Shown here: in pieces, positions 16,713 through 24,585 of the stretch | How the letters are laid out: every line of letters begins with the position of its first letter | Numbering within the stretch: position 1 is the stretch's first letter | Assembly: GCA_041650805.1 (NCBI GenBank) | Contig: JBAZKM010000001.1 | Coordinates: 62,001-126,000, forward strand | Length of the DNA stretch: 64,000 bases | Direction of reading: 5' to 3' | Source: Candidatus Omnitrophota bacterium | GTDB lineage: Bacteria > Omnitrophota > Gorgyraeia > 2-01-FULL-45-10 | Notes under the pieces: model-generated | The model's database searches: none | Seen by the model: the letters and a program-made list of their open reading frames with translations, nothing else | Told to the model about the DNA's origin: nothing | Translations under genes and position numbers: made by a program

Positions 16713-17063
16713 ATGACAAAAGACACCTGCTTATTCTGTAAAATAGTCAAAAGAGATATCCCGGCGAAGATAGTATTTGAAGACAATAAGATATTGGCGT
16801 TCGAGGACATAAGGCCCCAGGCGCCGGTCCATATCGTAATAATCCCGAAATATCACATCGACCGCATATCCGACGCAAACGAAGAGAATATCCACCTCAT
16901 AGGCAGCCTGATGCTGGCCGCCGGGAATATCGCCAGGTCCAGGAAGATAGACGCTTCGGGTTACAGAATAGTGGTCAACTGTAATAAAGACGGGGGGCAG
17001 GAGGTATATCACCTGCACCTGCACCTACTGGGCGGAAGACCCATGACCTGGCCGCCCGGATAA
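16713..17063 (+). CDS. HIT family protein (Hint-like)
   Basis: The 116-residue protein carries the full histidine triad YHLHLHLLGGRPM near the C-terminus and the N-terminal TCLFCKIVKRDIPAK with the FEDIRPQAPVHIVIIPK segment, as in Hint/PKCI-type purine nucleotide phosphoramidases. These hydrolyse AMP-N bonds such as adenosine phosphoramidate. Length is typical. There is no Shine-Dalgarno before the ATG; a TATAAA lies 10 bases upstream. Confidence 0.93.
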   Translation: MTKDTCLFCKIVKRDIPAKIVFEDNKILAFEDIRPQAPVHIVIIPKYHIDRISDANEENIHLIGSLMLAAGNIARSRKIDASGYRIVVNCNKDGGQEVYHLHLHLLGGRPMTWPPG

Positions 17064-17080
17064 CAGACAGGTATCCGAAC

Positions 17081-17443
17081 ATGAACCAGAACGAAGAAAG
17101 ACGTAAATTCCCGCGGGTAAAAGATGACGAGCTGTCGTTGAAGCTCAAGGTCGGTGATTTCGACACCGTAGCGCACACGCTGGATATAAGCGCGTCCGGG
17201 CTCTATTGCAAAATAGAGAAAGAGATACCTCTCATGTCGAGGGTAAATATCGTGCTCGTGGTACCCTCTGATGACGGCGCACAGAAGAGGCTGGAAGTTA
17301 CAGGCGTGGTGGTGCGCGAACACCCTGTGATTATAGACGGCCAGACCAAACATTATGACGCGGCGATATTCTTTGAGGACCTTTCCCAGAAAGACCGCGA
17401 GATCATAACCGGATACATAGGTCACAAGCCGGCAAAGACATAG
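17081..17443 (+). CDS. PilZ domain protein
   Basis: The 120-residue single PilZ domain has EERRKFPRVKDDELSL (arginine motif) and TLDISASGLYCK (DxSxxG motif), both intact, so cyclic di-GMP binding is expected. A longer insertion (VPSDDGAQKRLEVTG, VIIDGQTKHYDA) sits in the barrel. It lies 17 bases after the HIT gene and 22 bases before another PilZ gene with a membrane anchor, suggesting an operon. Confidence 0.9.
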   Translation: MNQNEERRKFPRVKDDELSLKLKVGDFDTVAHTLDISASGLYCKIEKEIPLMSRVNIVLVVPSDDGAQKRLEVTGVVVREHPVIIDGQTKHYDAAIFFEDLSQKDREIITGYIGHKPAKT

Positions 17444-17465
17444 CCCGCAGAAAGGGGCCTTCGCC

Positions 17466-17957
17466 ATGTTCCTCATAATAGAGATACTATTCATAGTGCT
17501 TCTGGCCATGATACTTTTGATGATATACAGGAACGAGCGCCTCTCCTCTAAACATCTGGGCTCACGCGCCGCTCTCGAAGAGTACTGGGCCGGCAGGGAG
17601 CGCCGCCAGTGCGTGCGGTTCAAAAAAGTCCTTAACGTAAGCTACGGCATAGAAAAGAAGGCCCACCTGAAGAAGAACGGCAAGACGGTCGATATATCCG
17701 AGAGCGGGGTAAAGATAATGCTGGATGAAAAGCTTCCAAAGGGGACCATAATAGACCTGCACCTGGGCATCCCCGGCGTAAAAGACCCGCTGGAGATAGA
17801 GGGGGAGATCGTCTGGGCTGAAGAAGCCCCGGAGACGAGTTCATCCGACAAGCGCTTTTTTCACGCAGGAGTGCGTTTCCTGGCCATACGCCCTCCCAAC
17901 ACCGCGCTGCTGCGGGAGTACATAAAGTCGATATGCGACTCCCAGGCATGCCCATAA
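17466..17957 (+). CDS. membrane-anchored PilZ domain protein
   Basis: The 163-residue protein has an N-terminal transmembrane helix (about residues 2-20, FLIIEILFIVLLAMILLMI), a short linker, and a cytoplasmic PilZ domain with RERRQCVRFKKVLNV and KTVDISESGVKIM. It would bring a cyclic di-GMP receptor to the inner membrane. It overlaps the start of the DUF4416 gene by 10 bases. Confidence 0.88.
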   Translation: MFLIIEILFIVLLAMILLMIYRNERLSSKHLGSRAALEEYWAGRERRQCVRFKKVLNVSYGIEKKAHLKKNGKTVDISESGVKIMLDEKLPKGTIIDLHLGIPGVKDPLEIEGEIVWAEEAPETSSSDKRFFHAGVRFLAIRPPNTALLREYIKSICDSQACP

Positions 17958-18493
17958 CTTTCACCGTGGGATCGCCTCGCCTTCCTCAGAAAGTTAAACT
18001 CGTAGCCGGCATGATCTCGCGCGATACGGCCCTATTTGACAGGGTCCGGAAGGGGATGGAACGCCTCTTCAGGAATAAGGCCGATTTTGAAAGCGGCGTA
18101 TTCGATTTTACACAGACCGGCTATTACAACAACGAGATGGGCGACGGTCTGAAGAGAAAGTTCCTGAGTTTCGCCGGAACGGTCGCTTTAAAAGACCTGT
18201 ATAAGGTCAAGCTCCTGACCAATGCCCTCGAGAGAAAATTTTCGCGCGGCGGTAACAGGACGGTAAATATCGACCCGGGATACGTGGACCTGGCAAAACT
18301 GGTTCTCTTCTCTACCAAGGACTACTCTCACAGGTTATATCTGGGCGGCGGCATATATGCGGAGGTGACCTTATCTTACAAGGATAAGACATTTCAACCC
18401 TGGCCGTGGACCTACCCCGATTACGCCACGGCAGGCTATATAGGGACGTTCAACGCCATCCGGGAAATATATAAAAAACAGGTGTGCCGATGA
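17948..18493 (+). CDS. DUF4416 family protein
   Basis: The protein of about 180 residues contains the conserved blocks of DUF4416: KLVAGMISRDTALFDRV, FDFTQTGYYNNEMGDGL, KLLTNALERKFS, VNIDPGYVDLAKLVL and the C-terminal FQPWPWTYPDYATAGYI. The function is unknown. It is found mainly in Planctomycetes, Omnitrophota and other anaerobic lineages, as far as I recall. The ATG at 17948 gives the product MPITFTVG; an ATG five codons upstream (17933) is also possible. The next gene begins in an ATGA overlap. Confidence 0.82.
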   Translation: MPITFTVGSPRLPQKVKLVAGMISRDTALFDRVRKGMERLFRNKADFESGVFDFTQTGYYNNEMGDGLKRKFLSFAGTVALKDLYKVKLLTNALERKFSRGGNRTVNIDPGYVDLAKLVLFSTKDYSHRLYLGGGIYAEVTLSYKDKTFQPWPWTYPDYATAGYIGTFNAIREIYKKQVCR

Positions 18494-19068
18494 TAATTAA
18501 AAAGAAGAGCATGATCGTTGCGGTAATGTCGAGCGTTGTGATCTCCATAGTACTGGTAATGACCCTGATCGCCTACCTTACGTATATAGAGCTGAAAGGC
18601 GAGGAATTCAGGAGATCATACCAGGTGCTCCTCCAGAAAGTCAACGCCAGGGTATACGCGCGCCATCTGGAGATCTCCGGACTGGACGCCAGGATAGAGG
18701 CCTCCGGACCGCTTAAGGGAAAACCGGTCATAGAGGGATCCATAAAAAATAACGGGTCGAGAGGTATCGACGATATAATCCTCAAGGTCCGATTCCTTGA
18801 CTCAGACGGCGCTATTTTATATGAAGCCACATTCCACCCCCAGGACCCGCCGCTCGGGGCATCCGCGCTGCAACAGGTCGCCATACCTTATCTGACCGGC
18901 CACTCGCATGAGATGATCAGGCCAGGGAGCACATTCCCGTTCAAGGCCATAATGGCCGACTGTCCGCCCGAGATGCTTATGTCCCTTCGAAAAGACGGGA
19001 GATCCTCGAAGGTATCCGGGGCGTGGTCCGGACGGTTATCTCCGGAAGTGATCGCCATGGACTTTTAA
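18490..19068 (+). CDS. single-pass membrane protein with FxLYD-like periplasmic domain
   Basis: From ATG 18490 the 192-residue protein has a transmembrane helix (about residues 9-30, IVAVMSSVVISIVLVMTLIA). A beta-rich outer domain follows, with GSIKNNGSRGIDDIILKVRF, LDSDGAILYEA and SAL-containing strands, the arrangement of FxLYD/DUF3426-type domains. This suggests an envelope or secretion accessory role, not an enzyme. The start overlaps the DUF4416 stop; the hydrolase gene follows four bases after its stop. Confidence 0.55.
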   Translation: MIIKKKSMIVAVMSSVVISIVLVMTLIAYLTYIELKGEEFRRSYQVLLQKVNARVYARHLEISGLDARIEASGPLKGKPVIEGSIKNNGSRGIDDIILKVRFLDSDGAILYEATFHPQDPPLGASALQQVAIPYLTGHSHEMIRPGSTFPFKAIMADCPPEMLMSLRKDGRSSKVSGAWSGRLSPEVIAMDF

Positions 19069-19072
19069 AGAT

Positions 19073-20794
19073 ATGAGAACCATCTACATAGTCGTATCGG
19101 CCCTCTTCCTTATCACGGTCTTTCTTTTCATCGGGGCGTTCGTATATCTGGATAAGGAGAAACGTTCGACGTACTATTATGTCGTCAACGTCGACGGGCA
19201 TGACGTAGGCAGTATAAAGATCGAGCGGTTCGTGACCGAAGATAAGCTTATCTACCGGTCTGTAAGGGAGATGCCTTTCGAACCTTTCTATAAAAACTCG
19301 AAGACGCGCCTCGTCCTTGATAAAAGATACGTCCTGAACAGCTATCTGGGTGAACGTTCGGGCAACGGCGGGGCCGAAATATTTTATATAGAGAGGAAGG
19401 AAGGCAACACCTCATCCGTATCCGTCTTCCAGTCGGAATTCGCATATGCCAAGAATATACCCGTAAAAGAGGGGGCGTTCATCTTTAAGGAAGATTCGCC
19501 GGTCACTTATCTTCCGTTGATCGAAAATTACAACTTCAAAAAGGGCCGGTTCCAGGGATTCAATGCCCTCACTCCTTTCGCGCAGGCCCTGCCTCCGATC
19601 AGGCGTTTTATCACGCTCACATCCATACGCGATGAATACCTCAAGATAGGGTCGAGAAGCATAAAGACCGAATGTCTGTTCCTGAAGATAAGAAATTATC
19701 CGCAGGGGAGCATATGGGTCTCCAAGTCGGACAGGAGCCTTGTCATGCTGGAGCTGCCCGCCAGACACCTGAGGATAACCAGGACATTCTCTCCCCCCGT
19801 GCTCCCGCAACCGGAGAATTACACATTGCAGAGCGATCGCTATACATCCAGGGAGGCCGTCATTAAGAACGGCGGTATCCAGCTGAGCGGCACGATGACC
19901 GTCCCTTCGGGGGAAGGCACCTTCCCGGCGGTCCTGCTTCTATGCGGGCCCGGGCCGCAGGACCGCGACTACCAGGGGCTCTTCCTGTCGCTGGCCGATC
20001 ACCTTTCCCGTAACGGGTTCTGCGTCCTCCGTTTTGACAAAAGGGGTATAGCCTCAAGCGGCGGGGATTTTTCCGCGACTACCGACAGTGACGAGTTGAG
20101 CGATGGCAGGGCCGCGCTCGACTACATGGAGACCCAGAAAGAGGCCGATCCCGGAAAGATCGCCATAGTGGCACACTCAAAAGGCGTATGGCATGCCATG
20201 GGGCTTTCGAAAGAGAACCCTAAAGTCAAAGCCATGGTAATGATGGCGCCGTTATGCTACACGTCGGCCGATACCGAACCGTACCTTACCCGTCTCAGGG
20301 GGATGTCGGTCATCTCCAAATGGAGCGACGAGTATCTGAAGAGCGCCATGAAATCGAACCTCGAGACGTGGGAAGTCGTAACGAACACCAAGCGGGCATG
20401 GGCATCCGTCCTGGGCAAGAGATGCTTCACCAAACGCATGAAAGAATGGCTTGAGACCAAACCCCTTGAAACGGCCAAAGGGGTATCGGTGCCAGTCCTC
20501 ATCCTGCAGGGCAGGGAAGATGAGGAGATCTTCTTAGAGTCGGCAACCGCACTGGACAAGGCGCTGGAGGAGGGAGGCAATAAATACCGGTCTTTAACGT
20601 ATTTCGGTTATCTCGGACACTTTTTCGGCCCTCTCGTAAACGACGGCGTGCGCACCATACATTACGAAACGGATACGGGGGTCATGGAACAGATGGCCCG
20701 GTGGTTAAAGGATAACCTGGCCGATAAACCGGTCGAGCTCACGCCCGTTGAGGCCGTGCCTCAGGAAAGCCCCGCGCCCGAAATTGCGCAATGA
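19073..20794 (+). CDS. membrane-anchored alpha/beta hydrolase
   Basis: The 573-residue protein has an N-terminal signal anchor (about 3-25), a beta-rich domain (about 30-240) and a C-terminal alpha/beta hydrolase (about 265-555). The nucleophile elbow is AHSKG (Ser369, with Ala in place of the first Gly). LLLCGPGPQDRDYQG forms the oxyanion side, VLRFDKRGIASSGG the second strand-loop, GREDEE the acid and LGHFFGP the His. It resembles periplasmic or membrane esterase/acyl-transfer enzymes of the dienelactone hydrolase type; the substrate is unknown. It is coupled by an ATGA overlap to a polysaccharide deacetylase, suggesting envelope polymer modification. Confidence 0.8.
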   Translation: MRTIYIVVSALFLITVFLFIGAFVYLDKEKRSTYYYVVNVDGHDVGSIKIERFVTEDKLIYRSVREMPFEPFYKNSKTRLVLDKRYVLNSYLGERSGNGGAEIFYIERKEGNTSSVSVFQSEFAYAKNIPVKEGAFIFKEDSPVTYLPLIENYNFKKGRFQGFNALTPFAQALPPIRRFITLTSIRDEYLKIGSRSIKTECLFLKIRNYPQGSIWVSKSDRSLVMLELPARHLRITRTFSPPVLPQPENYTLQSDRYTSREAVIKNGGIQLSGTMTVPSGEGTFPAVLLLCGPGPQDRDYQGLFLSLADHLSRNGFCVLRFDKRGIASSGGDFSATTDSDELSDGRAALDYMETQKEADPGKIAIVAHSKGVWHAMGLSKENPKVKAMVMMAPLCYTSADTEPYLTRLRGMSVISKWSDEYLKSAMKSNLETWEVVTNTKRAWASVLGKRCFTKRMKEWLETKPLETAKGVSVPVLILQGREDEEIFLESATALDKALEEGGNKYRSLTYFGYLGHFFGPLVNDGVRTIHYETDTGVMEQMARWLKDNLADKPVELTPVEAVPQESPAPEIAQ

Positions 20795-21474
20795 AAGCAC
20801 CTGCCGCACTCCACAAGACCCGTATCCTGGTCTACCACAGCATCTCATCCTCAAATACGCACTACGTCTCGAAACCGTTATACATGACCGGGCCGGCCGA
20901 GTTCGAAGAACAGATGCGTTACCTGAAGGACAACTATGCCGTTATCGGACTTGATGAAGTCGTTCGGGGGATACGGGAAGGCAAAAGCCCTGGACGCGAT
21001 CGTGCGGCAGTGACGTTCGACGATGGCCATGCCGACAGCTATTCGGCCGCGATACCGGTACTTAAGCGTTACGCCATACCGGCGACCTTCTTCATAACGA
21101 CAGGTTTTATAGGCACTCCGGGTTACCTCACATGGGATGAACTCCGCAGGATGAGCGGGGAGGGGTTTGGGTGCGGGTGTCATACGGTATCTCATCGCCG
21201 CCTTACCCCCCTGGCAGAAGGCGAGATATACGATGAGGTATCCGCATCAAAGGCCGTCCTTGAGAAGGAGCTGTCAGCCGGGATACCGTATTTTTCGTAC
21301 CCTTACGGGGAGCTCTCGCCCGGGGTGATCTCAGCCGTAAAGAGGGCCTCTTTCGAAGCCGCATTCTCCACGGTCGACGCGCCTTGCGGCCCCGGGTCGG
21401 ACCTCTTCGCCATACCCAGGAAAGAGGTGCTGAGGCAGCCTTTCCATAACTTCACCGCCTGGTTGCGGTTGTAA
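20791..21474 (+). CDS. polysaccharide deacetylase (NodB family, CE4)
   Basis: The 227-residue protein shows the NodB homology motifs: TFDDGHADSY (catalytic base and first metal Asp), CHTVSHRRL (metal His pair), and YFSYPYGELS. CE4 enzymes remove acetyl groups from N-acetylated sugars in peptidoglycan, exopolysaccharide or chitin. An early KTRILVYHSI strand is typical of the PgaB/IcaB-like branch. No signal peptide is visible, so it may act in the cytoplasm or be exported otherwise. It overlaps the hydrolase gene by an ATGA junction. Confidence 0.9.
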   Translation: MKAPAALHKTRILVYHSISSSNTHYVSKPLYMTGPAEFEEQMRYLKDNYAVIGLDEVVRGIREGKSPGRDRAAVTFDDGHADSYSAAIPVLKRYAIPATFFITTGFIGTPGYLTWDELRRMSGEGFGCGCHTVSHRRLTPLAEGEIYDEVSASKAVLEKELSAGIPYFSYPYGELSPGVISAVKRASFEAAFSTVDAPCGPGSDLFAIPRKEVLRQPFHNFTAWLRL

Positions 21475-21479
21475 TAGAT

Positions 21480-21508
21480 TTGACAATCTTACTTTCATAT
21501 GATATACT
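21480..21508 (+). promoter_or_regulatory. near-consensus sigma-70 promoter with extended -10
   Basis: TTGACA (21480-21485), 17-base spacer, TGA, TATACT (21503-21508). It matches the promoter at 14377-14405 feature for feature and drives the second TIGR04073-like gene. Confidence 0.88.
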
Positions 21509-21534
21509 TTAACCAGTAAAAAGGGGGTGAATAG

Positions 21535-21918
21535 ATGAAAATGTTGAAACTAGGACTTATAATTTTAATGGTGCTGTGCATTACGAATTTATCTTACGGT
21601 GAAACCACCTCGAATATCACGCCGGCCAATAAAGGCGCGGCCACGGGGGACACTTCAAGCGTAAGGCCGGCCGGGGCAAAGGCGGAGAGAGGGATAAAGA
21701 ACATCCTTTTTGGATGGACCGAGATACCCAAATCGATAGTCCAGGTCACAAAGGATTCCAAGAACCCCTTCTGGGGTATTACCGGCGGGACCCTTAAAGG
21801 CCTGGGCAAGGCTTTCCCCAGGACCGTTTCAGGGGTGGCCGACCTCGTTTCGTTCCCGATAGCCAGCTATGATAAGATGCCGATAAAACCTGACGAGTTG
21901 AACACAGGGATTAAATAG
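21535..21918 (+). CDS. TIGR04073-like exported protein (paralogue 2)
   Basis: This 127-residue paralogue of the gene at 14443 has a signal peptide (residues 1-21, ending LSYG), a variable Ala/Thr/Gly-rich segment, and the conserved domain RGIKNILFGWTEIPKSIV, NPFWGITGGTLKGLG and VADLVSFPIASYDKM. The family has no known biochemical activity; its name comes from co-occurrence with exosortase sorting systems. Promoter and downstream terminator closely parallel the first copy. AAGGGGGTGA precedes the ATG. Confidence 0.78.
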   Translation: MKMLKLGLIILMVLCITNLSYGETTSNITPANKGAATGDTSSVRPAGAKAERGIKNILFGWTEIPKSIVQVTKDSKNPFWGITGGTLKGLGKAFPRTVSGVADLVSFPIASYDKMPIKPDELNTGIK

Positions 21919-21939
21919 CATAAAGGTTGTAAAATATAG

Positions 21940-21976
21940 ACAGGGCTTGCGCAAAAGACGCGCGAGCCCTGTTTTC
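21940..21976 (+). terminator. intrinsic terminator
   Basis: ACAGGGCTTGCGC (21940-21952) pairs with GCGCGAGCCCTGT (21960-21972) over 13 base pairs with one G-U, followed by TTTTC. It closes the TIGR04073-like transcript. Confidence 0.9.
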
Positions 21977-21991
21977 TTTATATTAAATCTG

Positions 21992-22020
21992 TTGACGCAC
22001 CATATCCGATATGTTATAGT
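21992..22020 (+). promoter_or_regulatory. sigma-70 promoter with extended -10
   Basis: TTGACG (21992-21997), 17-base spacer, TGT, TATAGT (22015-22020). The start would be near 22027, about 12 bases before the PilZ gene at 22039. Confidence 0.75.
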
Positions 22021-22038
22021 GAACCAAAAAAGGGAGAG

Positions 22039-22425
22039 ATGGATACTATCGGAAAGCATCTTCTGGAGAGAAGGCGGTATATACGTCTGGATATTTCCGC
22101 GCCCATCTCCTATACCTTCCCGGATAACAGGAAGATATACAAGGCCGTCACAAAGAACATATCGGCTGACGGTATAAGATTTGAGGCCCACCACAAGACG
22201 CTGGACGTGGCGGGCGTCATAGACGTAACGCTATCCATCCCGGGCCCGGCGCACCCGGTCCATGCCAGGTGCAGGGTGATATGGAAACGGAAGGTCTCCC
22301 TGGAAGACAAGGCGCCGTTTGACATAGGCGTTGAGATCATCGAATTAGGAGAGGAGGACAAGAACCTCTTTCTTAAGTTCCTGTGCGATGCCTTATACTC
22401 TTTAGCCCCGGAGAAGAAGAGATGA
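22039..22425 (+). CDS. PilZ domain protein
   Basis: The 128-residue PilZ domain has LERRRYIRLDISAPI (arginine motif) and TKNISADGIRFEA (NxSxxG motif), both intact. A C-terminal helix (EEDKNLFLKFLCDALYS) follows the barrel. It is a predicted cyclic di-GMP receptor with its own promoter directly after the TIGR04073-like unit. The AGGGAG ribosome-binding site is unusually close to the ATG. The lipoprotein gene is coupled through an ATGA overlap. Confidence 0.88.
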   Translation: MDTIGKHLLERRRYIRLDISAPISYTFPDNRKIYKAVTKNISADGIRFEAHHKTLDVAGVIDVTLSIPGPAHPVHARCRVIWKRKVSLEDKAPFDIGVEIIELGEEDKNLFLKFLCDALYSLAPEKKR

Positions 22426-22766
22426 AAAGAAGATACTGTACGGCTGCGATATATTTCATGCTGTTGTGCCTCTCTCCCTTATTGGCGGGGTGTTCCATCA
22501 TACAGATACCCGACCCTGATGATGTAGCACGCCATCCCCTGGGCACCGAATCGGTCAAGATAGGGATGACCAAGCAGGAGGTCGAATCGTTGTGGGGAAG
22601 ACCGAACGAGATAACGACCGCGGAAGACAAAGAGAGGTGGCAGGGCACACGCGAGGTCTGGATATATCACGCGCAATACACAAATGTACCAGTAGATGCG
22701 GGATACCTCTCCAAAACTAAGAGATTATACTTTGACGGGAACAACCTCACCAATATAACCGATTGA
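22422..22766 (+). CDS. BamE/SmpA-like lipoprotein
   Basis: From ATG 22422 the 114-residue product has a lipoprotein signal with lipobox LLAGC (Cys around residue 21). A SmpA/OmlA-type domain follows: TESVKIGMTKQEVESLWGRP, then WIYHAQ and KRLYFDGNNLTNI. In BamE this fold helps assemble outer-membrane proteins; many small lipoproteins share the fold with other roles. The open frame starts at 22383, but the signal peptide only makes sense from 22422. Confidence 0.8.
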   Translation: MKRRYCTAAIYFMLLCLSPLLAGCSIIQIPDPDDVARHPLGTESVKIGMTKQEVESLWGRPNEITTAEDKERWQGTREVWIYHAQYTNVPVDAGYLSKTKRLYFDGNNLTNITD

Positions 22767-22784
22767 ACTCCAACGGGTAAATAT

Positions 22785-23135
22785 ATGTTAAGGTTAATGT
22801 GTAAATCGAAGATCCACAGGGCCCATATAACCAAAGTCGACCTTCATTATGAAGGAAGTATAGGCATCGATAAGGACCTCCTTAAGGCGGCCGATATCTA
22901 CCCCAACGAGATAGTCCAGGTCGTAAATATAAACAACGGCTCACGGTTCGAGACATACGCCATAGAGGAGCCTGCGGGTTCCGGCACCATAGGCCTGTAT
23001 GGAGCCGCCGCCCACCTCGGCAAGGCCGGCGATCTCGTCATAATCCTGTCTTATTCCTTTCTGGATGATGCCGAATCGCGGAAACTGAAGCTTAAAACGG
23101 TAAAGGTAGACAGCCGGAACCGTATGGCCATCTAA
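22785..23135 (+). CDS. panD: aspartate 1-decarboxylase
   Basis: PanD makes beta-alanine from aspartate for pantothenate and CoA synthesis. The 116-residue precursor has the self-cleavage site in LHYEGSIGID: cleavage between Gly and Ser creates the pyruvoyl group. Also present are KIHRAHITKVDL at the start, NGSRFETYAI (catalytic Tyr region) and GTIGLYGAAAHLGKAGDLVIIL. Other pan genes are not in the window. It lies 18 bases after the lipoprotein gene and 7 bases before def. Confidence 0.94.
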   Translation: MLRLMCKSKIHRAHITKVDLHYEGSIGIDKDLLKAADIYPNEIVQVVNINNGSRFETYAIEEPAGSGTIGLYGAAAHLGKAGDLVIILSYSFLDDAESRKLKLKTVKVDSRNRMAI

Positions 23136-23142
23136 TGATCAT

Positions 23143-23604
23143 ATGGGATTAGAGATAAGAAAGTTCCCGGATACCATTTTGCGGAAGAAGGCATCCTCGG
23201 TCATCCGCGTCACCGATGAGGAGCGCAGGATATTGTGCGATATGGCCGACTCCATGTATCTGAATAACGGGGTGGGACTGGCCGCCGTACAGGTAGGCAT
23301 CGATAAACAACTGGCGGTCATAGACATAGGAAAAGGTCTGGTAAAACTGATAAACCCATCGATAACAAAGAAGATGGGGACGGAAACGCAGGAAGAGGGA
23401 TGCCTGAGCGTCCCGGATGCCGTTGTCAAAGTGAAGAGGGCAAAGAAGGTGACCGTATCCTTCCTGGACGAGAACGGTGAAGTACGGCAGATAACGGCGG
23501 AAGGCCTCTTTGCGCGCGCGATCCAGCACGAGGTCGACCACCTTTCCGGCAAACTGATAGTCGACTACCTTAACCCCATAAAACGCCTCTTTTTAAAGAG
23601 ATAA
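23143..23604 (+). CDS. def: peptide deformylase
   Basis: Deformylase removes the N-formyl group from nascent proteins. The 153-residue protein has the three metal and active-site motifs: NGVGLAAVQVG (motif 1, with Val where Pro is commoner), EEGCLSVP (motif 2, metal Cys) and QHEVDHLSG (motif 3, HExxH). Length is typical for the short type. No fmt gene is adjacent. Confidence 0.95.
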   Translation: MGLEIRKFPDTILRKKASSVIRVTDEERRILCDMADSMYLNNGVGLAAVQVGIDKQLAVIDIGKGLVKLINPSITKKMGTETQEEGCLSVPDAVVKVKRAKKVTVSFLDENGEVRQITAEGLFARAIQHEVDHLSGKLIVDYLNPIKRLFLKR

Positions 23605-23624
23605 CCTCTATTTTCGTGCCCCAC

Positions 23625-23653
23625 TTGACTTTTACACAAATATATGCTATATT
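23625..23653 (+). promoter_or_regulatory. promoter of the cold-shock gene, extended -10
   Basis: TTGACT (23625-23630), 17-base spacer, TGC, TATATT (23648-23653). The predicted start near 23660 leaves a leader of about 140 bases before the cold-shock gene, as is usual for csp genes. Confidence 0.8.
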
Positions 23654-23718
23654 TATAGCAATATTTATGAGTAGGTGTAGCTAATACGTGCAATCAGTAC
23701 GTAAGTCACAGAAAGAAG

Positions 23719-23761
23719 ACCATTTGGGACTTTGAGGACAAAGTCGCGAATGGTTTTTTTT
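23719..23761 (+). terminator. terminator-like hairpin inside the cold-shock leader
   Basis: ACCATT (23719-23724) pairs with AATGGT (23749-23754), and inside it GACTTTG pairs with CAAAGTC around the tetraloop AGGA. A run of eight T follows. It lies downstream of the csp promoter, so it can act as an attenuator or as a structured cold-shock leader. No ANTAR-type hexaloop was found next to it. Confidence 0.75.
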
Positions 23762-23801
23762 ATGCGGACAGCTATATTACGGAGGGGGGTGAACGAAGAG
23801 T

Positions 23802-24011
23802 ATGGTGCAAGGAACCGTGAAGTGGTTCAATGACAAAAAGGGCTTTGGCTTCATAATAGCCACCGATACAGGAAAAGATGTTTTCGTCCATCATTCCGCG
23901 ATCGAGGGCGAGGGCTATAAGTCGCTCAAGGAAGGCGATAAGGTCGAGTTTGACATAGTGAATGGTCCGAAGGGTGACCAGGCCACAAAAGTCGTAAAGC
24001 TTACCGCCTAA
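23802..24011 (+). CDS. csp: cold-shock domain protein
   Basis: The 69-residue protein is one cold-shock domain, an OB-fold that binds single-stranded RNA and DNA: VQGTVKWFNDKKGFGFI (RNP1), DVFVHHSAIE (RNP2), then KSLKEGDKVEFDIVNGPKG. CspA-type proteins act as RNA chaperones. GGAGGGGGTGA gives a strong ribosome-binding site. The long leader with a terminator-like hairpin suggests transcript-level control. Confidence 0.95.
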   Translation: MVQGTVKWFNDKKGFGFIIATDTGKDVFVHHSAIEGEGYKSLKEGDKVEFDIVNGPKGDQATKVVKLTA

Positions 24012-24076
24012 GTCATAATATATCCCACCCGTAAAGGATGTGTTGAAGACCGCACCGTCAGGGAAGAGGTGTTGTT

Positions 24077-24523
24077 ATGGCTTTATATAAACGTATTGAA
24101 GAAGATGCAAAAGAGGCGCTCAAGAAGAATGACCCCGTGCGCCTTTCCGTGCTGCGTATGGTGATAGCCGCAATACGGATGCTGGAGATAGAGAAGAAGA
24201 GCGGCCCCGTTGCGGATGACGATATACTGGCCATCGTTCAGAGGCAGATAAAACAGCATAAAGAATCGATCGAACAGTTCACTAAAGGGAACCGGCAGGA
24301 CCTCGTCGACAAGGAGGCAAAAGAGCTTGCGATACTCCAGTCGTACATGCCGGCCCAGCTTCCCGAGGAAGAGGTCTTGAAGATCATAAAAGATGCCATA
24401 GCGGAGACAGGGGCGGCCGCGAAATCCGATGCAGGTAAAGTGATAAAGGCCGTTATGGCAAAGGCGAAGGGCAGGGCTGACGGAAAGACGGTAAATCAGC
24501 TTGTTATGGGCCTCTTAAAATAG
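24077..24523 (+). CDS. GatB/YqeY domain protein
   Basis: The 148-residue protein is a YqeY-type stand-alone relative of the GatB tail domain. It shows IEEDAKEALKKNDPVRLSVL, the long helices IVQRQIKQHKESIEQFTKG and ELAILQSYMPAQLPEEE, and the C-terminal helical domain ending GKTVNQLVMGLL. The GatB tail contacts tRNA; the role of free YqeY is unsettled. GGGAAGAGG precedes the ATG. It ends ten bases before the next promoter. Confidence 0.92.
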   Translation: MALYKRIEEDAKEALKKNDPVRLSVLRMVIAAIRMLEIEKKSGPVADDDILAIVQRQIKQHKESIEQFTKGNRQDLVDKEAKELAILQSYMPAQLPEEEVLKIIKDAIAETGAAAKSDAGKVIKAVMAKAKGRADGKTVNQLVMGLLK

Positions 24524-24532
24524 CGTTTTCTG

Positions 24533-24561
24533 TTGATTCCGCGTTAACGATATAGTATAAT
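24533..24561 (+). promoter_or_regulatory. sigma-70 promoter
   Basis: TTGATT (24533-24538), 17-base spacer, consensus TATAAT (24556-24561). The start would be near 24568, then AAGGAGG and the ATG at 24586. Confidence 0.82.
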
Positions 24562-24585
24562 AAATCTATAAGAAAGGAGGAGAAC

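Noticed and set aside
23660..23761. Cold-shock leader as a further ANTAR target
   Set aside because: The terminator is real, but no hairpin with a six-base loop having G at position 4 overlaps its 5' arm; the nearest palindrome (TACGT/ACGTA) has a nine-base loop.
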